The position numbers and the translations under genes are program-made. From the NCBI GenBank assembly GCA_946628045.1, contig CAMOVZ010000002.1:1-64000 (forward strand): a stretch of 64,000 nt of DNA, written 5' to 3'. Origin of the DNA: an uncultured Caryophanales bacterium. Its GTDB lineage: Bacteria > Bacillota_I > Bacilli_A > RF39 > UBA660. Below the pieces are notes generated by a model. The model saw nothing but the letters and a program-made list of their open reading frames with translations, was not told the DNA's origin and did no database searches. Below are positions 44,058 through 51,309 of the stretch, piece by piece (position 1 is the first letter of the stretch; every line of letters starts with the position of its first letter).

Positions 44058-44870
44058 CTACTTTTTAAATTTCTTTTTACAACTAAAATTAATTAATACA
44101 TCATCGTCAACATATCCAACATTTTTATATGCTTTATTAGATGGAACATATTGGTAATCTGTATATAATGAAACATGATATCCTTCTTCTAATACTTTAT
44201 TAGTTAAATTATATATTAGATTAGCAGCATATCCTTTTCCTCTTTCATCTTCTAAAGTATAAACTCCTCTTATTTTTGCATCACCATCTATCATATTATA
44301 AAATGCTTGCGAAACAATCTTTCCATTAGCATTTTTCCACACATAATAATTTCCTGTTTTTAATCTCTTATTAAAGTGTTCTTCTGCTTCTTCCATAGAA
44401 AGAGTTTTAACATCACCTATTTCATGTGATTCATTATATATAAACTTCACTAATACATCTTTATCTTCTTCTTTTACTTTATCTAGATATCCATCAACCT
44501 CTTTTGGAGGTATAGTCTTCTCACAATATAAATATCCCATTTCTAGATAATAATCTCCTAAATCATAATTATCTTCCTTTAATAAATCATATAATTCTTT
44601 TTTAGAAGTATATCTAGTATCTTTATCCAGTCTATATAAATCAATTGCTTCCTCTATTTCTTTTAATAATGATCTATCAAAATTATCTTTTGTCCATATC
44701 CAAGTAGGCCAAGCTATTCCTCCACGACATAATAAATAATTTTCTTCATCACTATAAAGTTCCAATTCTTTACTAGCTAAATTTTGTAGTATTAAGAAAA
44801 ACTTATACTTATCTTTTTGAAATTCTTTACTTTTTAATATTTTATTATTAGGTTCTATTCTTTTTATCAT
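44058..44870 (-). CDS. GNAT family acetyltransferase with N-terminal extension
   Basis: The protein has 270 residues. The N-terminal 120 residues are a helical domain with a cysteine near 45 and no known motif. The C-terminal 130 hold a GNAT fold with IRGVYTLEDERGKGYAANLI (acetyl-CoA loop) and NKAYKNVGYVDDDVLINF. It is the first gene behind the leader element at 44915-45045. The SD is AAAGGATGGTGAT. Confidence 0.85.
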   Translation of the reverse strand: MIKRIEPNNKILKSKEFQKDKYKFFLILQNLASKELELYSDEENYLLCRGGIAWPTWIWTKDNFDRSLLKEIEEAIDLYRLDKDTRYTSKKELYDLLKEDNYDLGDYYLEMGYLYCEKTIPPKEVDGYLDKVKEEDKDVLVKFIYNESHEIGDVKTLSMEEAEEHFNKRLKTGNYYVWKNANGKIVSQAFYNMIDGDAKIRGVYTLEDERGKGYAANLIYNLTNKVLEEGYHVSLYTDYQYVPSNKAYKNVGYVDDDVLINFSCKKKFKK

Positions 44871-44890
44871 CTTATCACCATCCTTTCTTA

Positions 44891-44899
44891 ATTATATCA
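44891..44899 (-). promoter_or_regulatory. possible extended -10 promoter of the GNAT operon
   Basis: TGATATAAT, an extended -10, lies downstream of the leader terminator and about 20 bases before the ATG. No good -35 accompanies it. If active, the operon would be partly independent of the leader. Confidence 0.4.
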
Positions 44900-44914
44900 T
44901 GACTTTAAGAAAAT

Positions 44915-44942
44915 AAAAAAAAGCCACGAATTATTATTCGTG
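44915..44942 (-). terminator. terminator or attenuator hairpin ahead of the GNAT operon
   Basis: CACGAAT/ATTCGTG with loop AATA and eight T on the minus strand. The stop codon of the short leader ORF begins at the last base of the 5' arm. Confidence 0.85.
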
Positions 44943-44987
44943 ACTCCAAATATCTTGTGTAGGCTCTTCACCCGAGATAGCTCGCAT
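44934..44987 (-). CDS. possible 17-residue leader peptide
   Basis: An ATG with GAGGAG eleven bases upstream opens a frame of 17 codons, MRAISGEEPTQDIWSHE, ended by TAA. The last codons cover the 5' arm of the terminator hairpin, so a ribosome at the end of the frame would stop the hairpin forming. This is the layout of translation-sensing attenuators. The spacing is long, and no experimental or family support is known to me. Confidence 0.4.
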   Translation of the reverse strand: MRAISGEEPTQDIWSHE

Positions 44988-45016
44988 ATTGCTTATATCT
45001 CCTCACTTGTCTACAA

Positions 45017-45045
45017 ATTATACACTACTTTACATTATTTGTCAA
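45017..45045 (-). promoter_or_regulatory. perfect consensus promoter of the leader RNA
   Basis: TTGACA (45040-45045), a 17-base spacer and TATAAT (45017-45022). The -35 is embedded in the last codons of rmuC (Ile-Asp-Lys-stop). Confidence 0.92.
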
Positions 45046-46108
45046 TTTTATCTTCTAATAGATTGGAATCCACTCTATTAATAGTTTCAAATTTCTTAGT
45101 GATTTTTTCACTAGTAATATTTATATTTTCTACATCTTTATTAACAGCTTGAATACTTCTAGATAACTTATCCCAACGTTCTTTATATCTAGCAAATTCT
45201 AATCCTAATTTATTTAATTCTTCATGAATAATAGAAGTATATTTATCTCTTTCCATATTCTTTATGATCATCTCAATTACAGTTAAAGTAGAAATTAATG
45301 TAGTTGGACTTGTAATCCATACATGACGTTTATAAGCATATTCTATTATATCATTATGATATGCATTGACTTCTGCAAAAATTGCTTCAGCTGGTAAGAA
45401 TAAAATTGCTTGATCTGTTGTTTCCCCTGGAATTATATATTTACTTGCTATTGCATCAATATGTTTCTTCATATCTTGTTTGAACATCTTTTCTGCAGTA
45501 TCTCTTTCAGCCTGACTTAATTTTTTATCAACCATCATTTCATAATGTTCTAATGGAAACTTAGAATCTATACAAATAGTACCTAATGGTTCAGGAGCAA
45601 ATAAAACTGAATCTGCAATAACACCAGTACTTAAAGTATATTGAAGTCTATAAATACTATCATTCTTTTCACCAAACACATTAACTAAAATATGTTTTAA
45701 ATTAACTTCTCCAAAAATACCTCTAGTTTTCTTATCAGTTAATATTCCTTGTAGACTAACTATATCTGTTGATAAATTTTCTATCTTCTTTTGAGCTTCA
45801 TCTATTTTACTTAATCTTTCAATAACATTCATAAATGTCTTATTAGTCTTTTCAAAGTTTTGATCAAGTCTTTCATTTACTTTTTCATTAATCATTAAAA
45901 GTCTTCTCTCAACATTCTCATTTAACTTAGAAAAGTCTTCATTCATATTTTTATTTAAATCACTCTTAAAATCTCCCATTTCTTTAATCATATTAACTTC
46001 CAACTTACCAAGTCTCTCTGTAATATGACTTTCATTAATATTCTTCATTAATGAAATAATAGTAAGAATAATTAAAATAACTAACAATACAATAATAACT
46101 ATATCCAT
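45035..46108 (-). CDS. rmuC: DNA recombination protein RmuC
   Basis: The protein has 357 residues. An N-terminal membrane helix (1-20) is followed by a long coiled coil (25-130). The RmuC nuclease-like domain has GIFGEVNLKHIL, CIDSKFPLEHYEMMV (the D-x-K type site) and ILFLPAEAIFAEV. RmuC limits inversion at short repeats in E. coli; its exact chemistry is unsettled. The SD is GAGGTG. No separate terminator is seen after the stop; the next promoter starts inside its end. Confidence 0.92.
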   Translation of the reverse strand: MDIVIIVLLVILIILTIISLMKNINESHITERLGKLEVNMIKEMGDFKSDLNKNMNEDFSKLNENVERRLLMINEKVNERLDQNFEKTNKTFMNVIERLSKIDEAQKKIENLSTDIVSLQGILTDKKTRGIFGEVNLKHILVNVFGEKNDSIYRLQYTLSTGVIADSVLFAPEPLGTICIDSKFPLEHYEMMVDKKLSQAERDTAEKMFKQDMKKHIDAIASKYIIPGETTDQAILFLPAEAIFAEVNAYHNDIIEYAYKRHVWITSPTTLISTLTVIEMIIKNMERDKYTSIIHEELNKLGLEFARYKERWDKLSRSIQAVNKDVENINITSEKITKKFETINRVDSNLLEDKIDK

Positions 46109-46118
46109 ATATACACCT

Positions 46119-46697
46119 CTATTCTATACCAAACTTCTTAGTAACAATTTTACTTATTATATAAGCTACAACTAAAGTAATTCCTATATATATTAATGCC
46201 GTAATATCTGTTAAACTTTCTATTAATGTTTTACCTATATAACCCCAAAATATTATAGTAAATATCTTACCTACTAATAAACCTAATAAAAACTTTTCTT
46301 TAGGCATATTAGATAATCCGGCAAGTAAATTAATTAAAAATGAGGGAGTAAAAGGTACTGTAATAACTAATACTAATTTAGAAAATGACATCTTACCAAA
46401 TAAATCTATCTTATCTTTTATCTTATTATAAGTCTTTTTACTAATAAACTTTTTAGTTAGTTTTTTTCCTAAAAATACATAAAAATAATAACAACTAACA
46501 CATCCTAGGCAAGTAGCTATCCAACTAATTAATACCCCTGTGAAAAATCCAAAAGCATTAACATTTAATGCAATAAATACACTTAATGGTAATACTGGTA
46601 TAAGGCATTCTAAATATACTATAAAAAATCCAAATAATATTCCACCGGATGAAATAAAATTAGTACTAAATTCTATTATTTCTTGTACAAGTTCCAC
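46119..46697 (-). CDS. VTT/DedA family membrane protein (TVP38/TMEM64-like)
   Basis: The protein has 192 residues and starts with GTG behind GGTGAT. It has five or six hydrophobic helices. It carries the VTT core: LISWIATCLGCVSCYYFYVF (G-x-x-x-G-type reentrant), FGKMSFSKLVLVITVPFTPS and LINLLAGLSNMP. The family moves or scrambles lipids such as undecaprenyl phosphate or phosphatidylethanolamine; which one here is unknown. Confidence 0.88.
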   Translation of the reverse strand: MELVQEIIEFSTNFISSGGILFGFFIVYLECLIPVLPLSVFIALNVNAFGFFTGVLISWIATCLGCVSCYYFYVFLGKKLTKKFISKKTYNKIKDKIDLFGKMSFSKLVLVITVPFTPSFLINLLAGLSNMPKEKFLLGLLVGKIFTIIFWGYIGKTLIESLTDITALIYIGITLVVAYIISKIVTKKFGIE

Positions 46698-46731
46698 CTT
46701 ATCACCTTCTTTTACTATTATACTATAATTT

Positions 46732-46977
46732 TTATTTTCTTAACAAATAATTATTAAATCCACCTTCAATATTTACAGTATTATAACCCATATTATTTAA
46801 TTTATTAACTACTATCCTACTAGTATTTCCAAAGTCACAATATAAATAATATATATCACTTTTATTTAAATATCTACTAGGATTACTTAATAATTCAATT
46901 GCCTCTATATTGATAGCACCTGGTATATGATTTAAATTATATTTACTTCTACTTCTAATATCAATTATATTTTTCAT
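46732..46977 (-). CDS. single-domain rhodanese-like protein
   Basis: The protein has 81 residues. It has the start IIDIRSRSKYNLNHIPGAIN, the active-site cysteine in IYYLYCDFGNTSRIV, and the end VNIEGGFNNYLL. It transfers or senses sulfane sulfur; the partner may be the cysteine desulfurase far upstream, but that is only a guess. The SD is GGAGGTG. Confidence 0.88.
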   Translation of the reverse strand: MKNIIDIRSRSKYNLNHIPGAINIEAIELLSNPSRYLNKSDIYYLYCDFGNTSRIVVNKLNNMGYNTVNIEGGFNNYLLRK

Positions 46978-47002
46978 ATAAACACCTCCAATGTATTTAA
47001 TG

Positions 47003-47033
47003 AAAAAAAAAGAATCTATATCATAATAGATTC
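47003..47033 (-). terminator. terminator of the Tad/T4SS block
   Basis: GAATCTAT/ATAGATTC with loop CATAAT-type spacer and nine T on the minus strand. It marks the end of the long co-directional run that starts beyond 64 kb. Confidence 0.87.
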
Positions 47034-48257
47034 CTATCTAACTTTATATGGTTTATCTAAACTACCTTTACCACTCTTAAATAATACATTACTATTTAAA
47101 TAAACAACTGGTCTAGCAACAGCATAATTAGATGCATAATCTTTAGTAATCATACCATTACTCTTAACTTCATATACATCATATGAATTATCACTACTAG
47201 CTGTCATTAACCACCAATCAGCTTTAATTATTAAGTAATTATAATTTTTACAAGATCTAGTCTCAGCAGATTTACAATTAGGATCAAGACTAGCATATAA
47301 GTAATCTGATAAAGTAAGTAGTCCTATCTTTTGATCTTTAATAGTTTGTCTACATTCATCTGTATTTTTATTATCTTCACTATTAGGAGCTTTCTTACCA
47401 ACACATAAATTATATGCTACTAATTTAGTTTTATCTTTTTTTGATAAAATATCTTGATTTTGATTCTTATCAGGTTTTTTATAAACTTGATCTAAATAAT
47501 CTTTAATTCTACTTACACTATAATTATTAATACCTGCATCATATTGTTTTTCTTGATTATATCTATTATCCCAAGGAGTAGTATAACCTGCACCTTCATA
47601 ACTAATTAAAACAATTTCATCATCAGCAGTTATTTTAACTATTCTCCATAAACTTTTACCTAATTTAACAAAGTTATCAACATTTTCTCCACGGAAAACA
47701 TATTCACCACCTCTAGAGTATAAACCATCTCCAGATGTAACTGTTTCATTATTTTCAATAACTTTAGTAGATAATAATATAGTACTATATTTATCACCAC
47801 AATTTAGTATTGGACTATATAAGTATTCATCATCTTCCATTTGTACTTTAACACTACCTGTACAAACAACACCATCTTCTGTAGGATACTCTGATAAGTC
47901 ATTCATCTTACCATCAGCTACTAAATTAGCAGCTTCAACTTCAATAACATAATCTTCTTCTTGAGGCAAACTCTCAGGATGATCTTTAAAATAATCCTTT
48001 GCAGCATTCTCTAAAATAGATTCTATCTCAGAATATGAATAAGTATTACCTTTCTTATTTCCTAATGAAATTACAAAAAGAATTATTAATATAACAATCA
48101 TAGCAATTACAATTATTCCCATAAACTTAATCATTTTTTTCTTAGGATCATAACTACTAGTTTTTACATTATCATCTTCTTCTAATTCATCTTTTTCTTC
48201 TAATTCTTCATCATCTTCAACTTTTGGTTTTTTTACAATATTAAAATTAATACCCAT
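47034..48257 (-). CDS. membrane-anchored DUF6273-like protein at the end of the T4SS block
   Basis: The start is the ATG at 48257 with AAAGG nine bases upstream; an ATG three codons earlier lies on that site. The 407 residues comprise an acidic cytoplasmic tail (10-40, ELEEKDELEEDD), a transmembrane helix (about 48-70) and a large extracytoplasmic part with six cysteines. The C-terminal 220 residues match DUF6273: SLWRIVKITADDEIVLISYE, NYSVSRIKDYLDQVY and a closing DWWLMTASS...ARPVVYLNS. It lies 15 bases below virD4 and is the last gene of the block, so it may be a surface partner of the secretion machine. The same module ends the protein at 15134. Confidence 0.72.
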   Translation of the reverse strand: MGINFNIVKKPKVEDDEELEEKDELEEDDNVKTSSYDPKKKMIKFMGIIVIAMIVILIILFVISLGNKKGNTYSYSEIESILENAAKDYFKDHPESLPQEEDYVIEVEAANLVADGKMNDLSEYPTEDGVVCTGSVKVQMEDDEYLYSPILNCGDKYSTILLSTKVIENNETVTSGDGLYSRGGEYVFRGENVDNFVKLGKSLWRIVKITADDEIVLISYEGAGYTTPWDNRYNQEKQYDAGINNYSVSRIKDYLDQVYKKPDKNQNQDILSKKDKTKLVAYNLCVGKKAPNSEDNKNTDECRQTIKDQKIGLLTLSDYLYASLDPNCKSAETRSCKNYNYLIIKADWWLMTASSDNSYDVYEVKSNGMITKDYASNYAVARPVVYLNSNVLFKSGKGSLDKPYKVR

Positions 48258-48271
48258 ACATAACATCCTTT

Positions 48272-50473
48272 CTAATTATCAAAAAAATCATCAAAGAAAT
48301 CATCATCGTCTGCTTCTGCTTCATCTAATTTAATTGGAGCAGTTGTTGGTTCTGTATTAACAGGAGGCTCTTCTTGAATTTGAGATTGTCTTTTCTTCTC
48401 TTCTTCTTCTGCTTCTCTTTTTTCCTCTGCTTCAAGTTCTGCAATCTTAGCATCTATCTTTCTAACTAATTCATCTACATCAAAACCTAAGTCATCATCA
48501 TCTTCTTCAACTTGTTTAGGAGTTGTCATAACACTTCTAGGAGAAGTTTCAACTTCATCCATTTGTCTTTTGAATGTTTCAAAATCAGGTATAGATGGTT
48601 TTTCTTCTCTACTAATAACACCAGGATTTCTAGTTAAGAAATCAGGAACAGTTTGAGTTGTTTCTCTTTCTCTCATAGGTGGTAATTCAAATGGGAAACC
48701 ACTTGGTCTCATTCCACCTTCTACACCTCTATCACTATCATCAGCTGCATTCATCATTTCAAGTAATTTCTTTTTCTTTTGATTTTTAACATACTCTTTA
48801 ATATCAAAAGTATGTACTTCACGTTTCTTTCTTAATGGATATTTAGCTAAAGGATACTTTGTACCCCAATCTAATTTCCAATAAGGAGTAATTTTAGTCT
48901 TAAATGGTTGTTTTCTAAGACGTAATATAATTACTTCATATTGTTTCATTCTTTGTAAATCACTTACTGTAACTAAAGGAGTTGATGCAGTCTTATCATC
49001 TTTTTTAGATTTAACTTCACCACACATCTTAGAAATTTCTTCTAATGCTTTTAATTCAGTAGTAATCAAATAAATAATATTACCACAGTTACCACGAATA
49101 GTTTCAGCTTCTTCTTTTCCATACACATCATCTAATTGTGCAAAGTTTTGAATAATCATCGTAAAACGTATTAATCTAGAACGAGCTGCAGTAATCATTG
49201 TAGTAACATCTTTCAAAGGTGGCATATTAGCAAACTCATCAAGCAAGAAGTTAGTTCTTACAGGAAGCTTACCACCATGTTTTTGAGCAGTAGCTATTAA
49301 TGTTTCATATATTTGTTTTAATAAAATAGTAACTAATGAATGATATGTTTTCTTTTCATCTTGAATAACTATAAATACAGCAGTTGGCTTTTCACCAATA
49401 CTTTCAAGATCAATATCAGAATAACTTAACATTTCACTTAAATTTTCACGTGATGCAAATAATTTAACTTTTTGTTTAAATACAGATAAAATACTACCTT
49501 TAGTTTCACTAGGTGCCATAATAGTACTTGATGCATTAATAGCAGCAGCACTATTAGGATCTTTTGCATTAAAGTATTCTTTAATATAAGTAGATCCACC
49601 AAATTTTTCTTCACCTACTGTAGTAGCAAGAGAAATACTATTAATATTTATTTCATCTTCTTTAGCATCTTCAAATAAACCTAAAGCAACTCCTGAAAAG
49701 TAGTCAGCACTAGTTTTTTCCCAGAATGGATCTGCATTTTTATTTGATTCATCATAAAGTATATTTAATGCAAGGTCATCAAGTAACTCAATAGCCTTAT
49801 CTTGATTACCACTCTTATACATTTGATATGGCAAACTCATAGGATTCCATGAATTACCATTTTGTGGATCACGGAAATTTAAAAGTAATATTTGATAACC
49901 TCTAGCTCTAAGCATATTAGAAGTTTTCTCATATATTTCACCTTTAGGGTCAGTTATAATCATAGATTCTTTAGCCTTAGCTAAACTATGAACTGTTGGT
50001 AAAATAACTCCTTGAGTTTTACCTGAACCAGTAGCACCAATTACAAGTGAATGGTACTCCCCATTATCTACCCACATCTCATTTTCATTTAAAATTATAG
50101 GTACTCCAGCACTTTTAGAATTTTTAGCTTTAATTTCTACACAATCTAATTCTTCTTTTATTTCTTTATCTTTTGCCCATCTAGAATAACCTTTATCCTT
50201 TTTCTCAGTAGTAATTCCAAAACCTTTTTCTCTATCAAAGAACATTGAACTAACACTAGCAAATAAACCTAACAAAGCAACAAGGTATAAAACAATTGTA
50301 GAAAAAATATGATCTGCTTCAAATGCTGGTAATGGATTTAATCCAGATAAATGACCATCTGCAGCAAAACTACTTATATTAGCAACACTTATAGCTACTA
50401 TATATAATAGAAAAATTGCAAACAATATAAATATTGATAAATCCTCAGCATCTGCACGAAATTTAAATTTCAT
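48272..50473 (-). CDS. virD4: VirD4/TraG-type T4SS coupling ATPase
   Basis: The start is the ATG at 50473, after AAGGAG. The 733 residues comprise two transmembrane helices (about 10-30 and 50-72), then the RecA-like motor with Walker A in VIGATGSGKTQGVILPT near residue 145 and Walker B in TNFLLDEFANMPPL. A later TMIIQNFAQLDDVYG fits the coupling-protein family. The C-terminal 190 residues are acidic and low-complexity (EEEDDDLGFD, ending DDDFFDDFFDN). It selects substrates (protein or DNA-protein) and feeds them to the channel. No relaxase gene accompanies it. Confidence 0.93.
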   Translation of the reverse strand: MKFKFRADAEDLSIFILFAIFLLYIVAISVANISSFAADGHLSGLNPLPAFEADHIFSTIVLYLVALLGLFASVSSMFFDREKGFGITTEKKDKGYSRWAKDKEIKEELDCVEIKAKNSKSAGVPIILNENEMWVDNGEYHSLVIGATGSGKTQGVILPTVHSLAKAKESMIITDPKGEIYEKTSNMLRARGYQILLLNFRDPQNGNSWNPMSLPYQMYKSGNQDKAIELLDDLALNILYDESNKNADPFWEKTSADYFSGVALGLFEDAKEDEININSISLATTVGEEKFGGSTYIKEYFNAKDPNSAAAINASSTIMAPSETKGSILSVFKQKVKLFASRENLSEMLSYSDIDLESIGEKPTAVFIVIQDEKKTYHSLVTILLKQIYETLIATAQKHGGKLPVRTNFLLDEFANMPPLKDVTTMITAARSRLIRFTMIIQNFAQLDDVYGKEEAETIRGNCGNIIYLITTELKALEEISKMCGEVKSKKDDKTASTPLVTVSDLQRMKQYEVIILRLRKQPFKTKITPYWKLDWGTKYPLAKYPLRKKREVHTFDIKEYVKNQKKKKLLEMMNAADDSDRGVEGGMRPSGFPFELPPMRERETTQTVPDFLTRNPGVISREEKPSIPDFETFKRQMDEVETSPRSVMTTPKQVEEDDDDLGFDVDELVRKIDAKIAELEAEEKREAEEEEKKRQSQIQEEPPVNTEPTTAPIKLDEAEADDDDFFDDFFDN

Positions 50474-50524
50474 ATACCTCGACTCCTTCACTCCATATTA
50501 TAACTTATCTTTTATAAAAAGTCA

Positions 50525-51301
50525 TTATTTATTATTAGAAATTAATATTTTAAATTCATTATCTTCAAACTTATATAATATATCAGTTGTAGTAGATACA
50601 CTATATTTAGCACAACTCAATATAAATTCATATTTTGAATCATTATCTACATCAATAAATGTATTAAAATAAGGTTTACATCCATTAAAACCAGTATTAT
50701 TACTTATATTATTATATATAGGATATATTTCTTCATTTTTAACCATAAAAACTATAGAAAATATCTTTTCAGGTTCCCCCTCCATTGGAAATGCATTAGT
50801 AATAAGATAAAACTCTTCTTCCTTACCATCATTATCATAATCAAATTCAATCTTATAATTAGATGTATATTGACTATCACTAGGTAAATTATTCTCTTCC
50901 AATACACTATTTACATAGAAATAATCATCAATTTTACTAGTTTCAAAATTATAAATAGATATATCATAATTAGATTTATATGCAAGTAAATCTCCTTCTA
51001 ATTTTAAAGCATTTTTCTTACTATCAAAAATATACCATTTATCACTATACCATAAATATCTATTTCCATTATATTCATTATTTAAATATACATTATACTT
51101 TTTCCAATTAAGTTTATCATATGGCTTAGAAATATTAATCCATTTTTTGTTTTTATATGACCATACAGTATTTTTGCCAACAATTATTGTAGTATCATAA
51201 CTTTCTTTTTTTATATTATCTAAACCAAATACTACAAACATTATTAAGAAAAATATAAGCATAATAATTATTAAAACTATATAAGTCTTTTTTCCTCTCA
51301 T
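50525..51301 (-). CDS. membrane-anchored protein with calcium-loop-like motifs
   Basis: The protein has 258 residues: an N-terminal transmembrane helix (4-25) and an extracytoplasmic beta-rich part. Two acid loops, FDYDNDGKEEEFYL and IDVDNDSKYEFILS, look like the DxDxDGxxE calcium loops of integrin/VCBS repeats. Two cysteines are near the second loop. It lies between virD4 and the cell-wall hydrolase gene, so it probably belongs to the machine. No family recognised. Confidence 0.68.
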   Translation of the reverse strand: MRGKKTYIVLIIIMLIFFLIMFVVFGLDNIKKESYDTTIIVGKNTVWSYKNKKWINISKPYDKLNWKKYNVYLNNEYNGNRYLWYSDKWYIFDSKKNALKLEGDLLAYKSNYDISIYNFETSKIDDYFYVNSVLEENNLPSDSQYTSNYKIEFDYDNDGKEEEFYLITNAFPMEGEPEKIFSIVFMVKNEEIYPIYNNISNNTGFNGCKPYFNTFIDVDNDSKYEFILSCAKYSVSTTTDILYKFEDNEFKILISNNK

Positions 51302-51309
51302 AATATCAC

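Larger units (their letters stand above)
44915..45011 (-). ncRNA. about 97-nt structured leader RNA or small RNA
   Basis: A transcript from a perfect promoter (45017-45045) to the terminator at 44915 would be about 97 nt. A stem GAGATA/TATCTC encloses a small GCA/TGC hairpin, and outer TGTAG/CTACA can pair. It matches no RNA family I know (not tmRNA, SRP, 6S, RNase P or a riboswitch I can name). It could be a free small RNA, or a transcription attenuator for the GNAT operon that starts 45 bases beyond the T run. Confidence 0.6.

Noticed and set aside
44915..45011. Known RNAs: tmRNA, SRP RNA, 6S RNA, purine, SAM or other common riboswitches
   Set aside because: The signature loops of these families (for example the SRP GGAA tetraloop hairpin or the purine aptamer core) are absent, and the length does not fit.
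44940..45152. Plus-strand frame of 70 codons over the leader RNA and the rmuC end
   Set aside because: It runs against a perfect promoter, terminator and the rmuC gene, and has no SD.
47034..48257. DUF6273-like domains as variable targets of a diversity-generating retroelement
   Set aside because: The fold is reminiscent of C-type-lectin-like targets, but no reverse transcriptase, template repeat or adenine-biased variable repeat is visible in the window.
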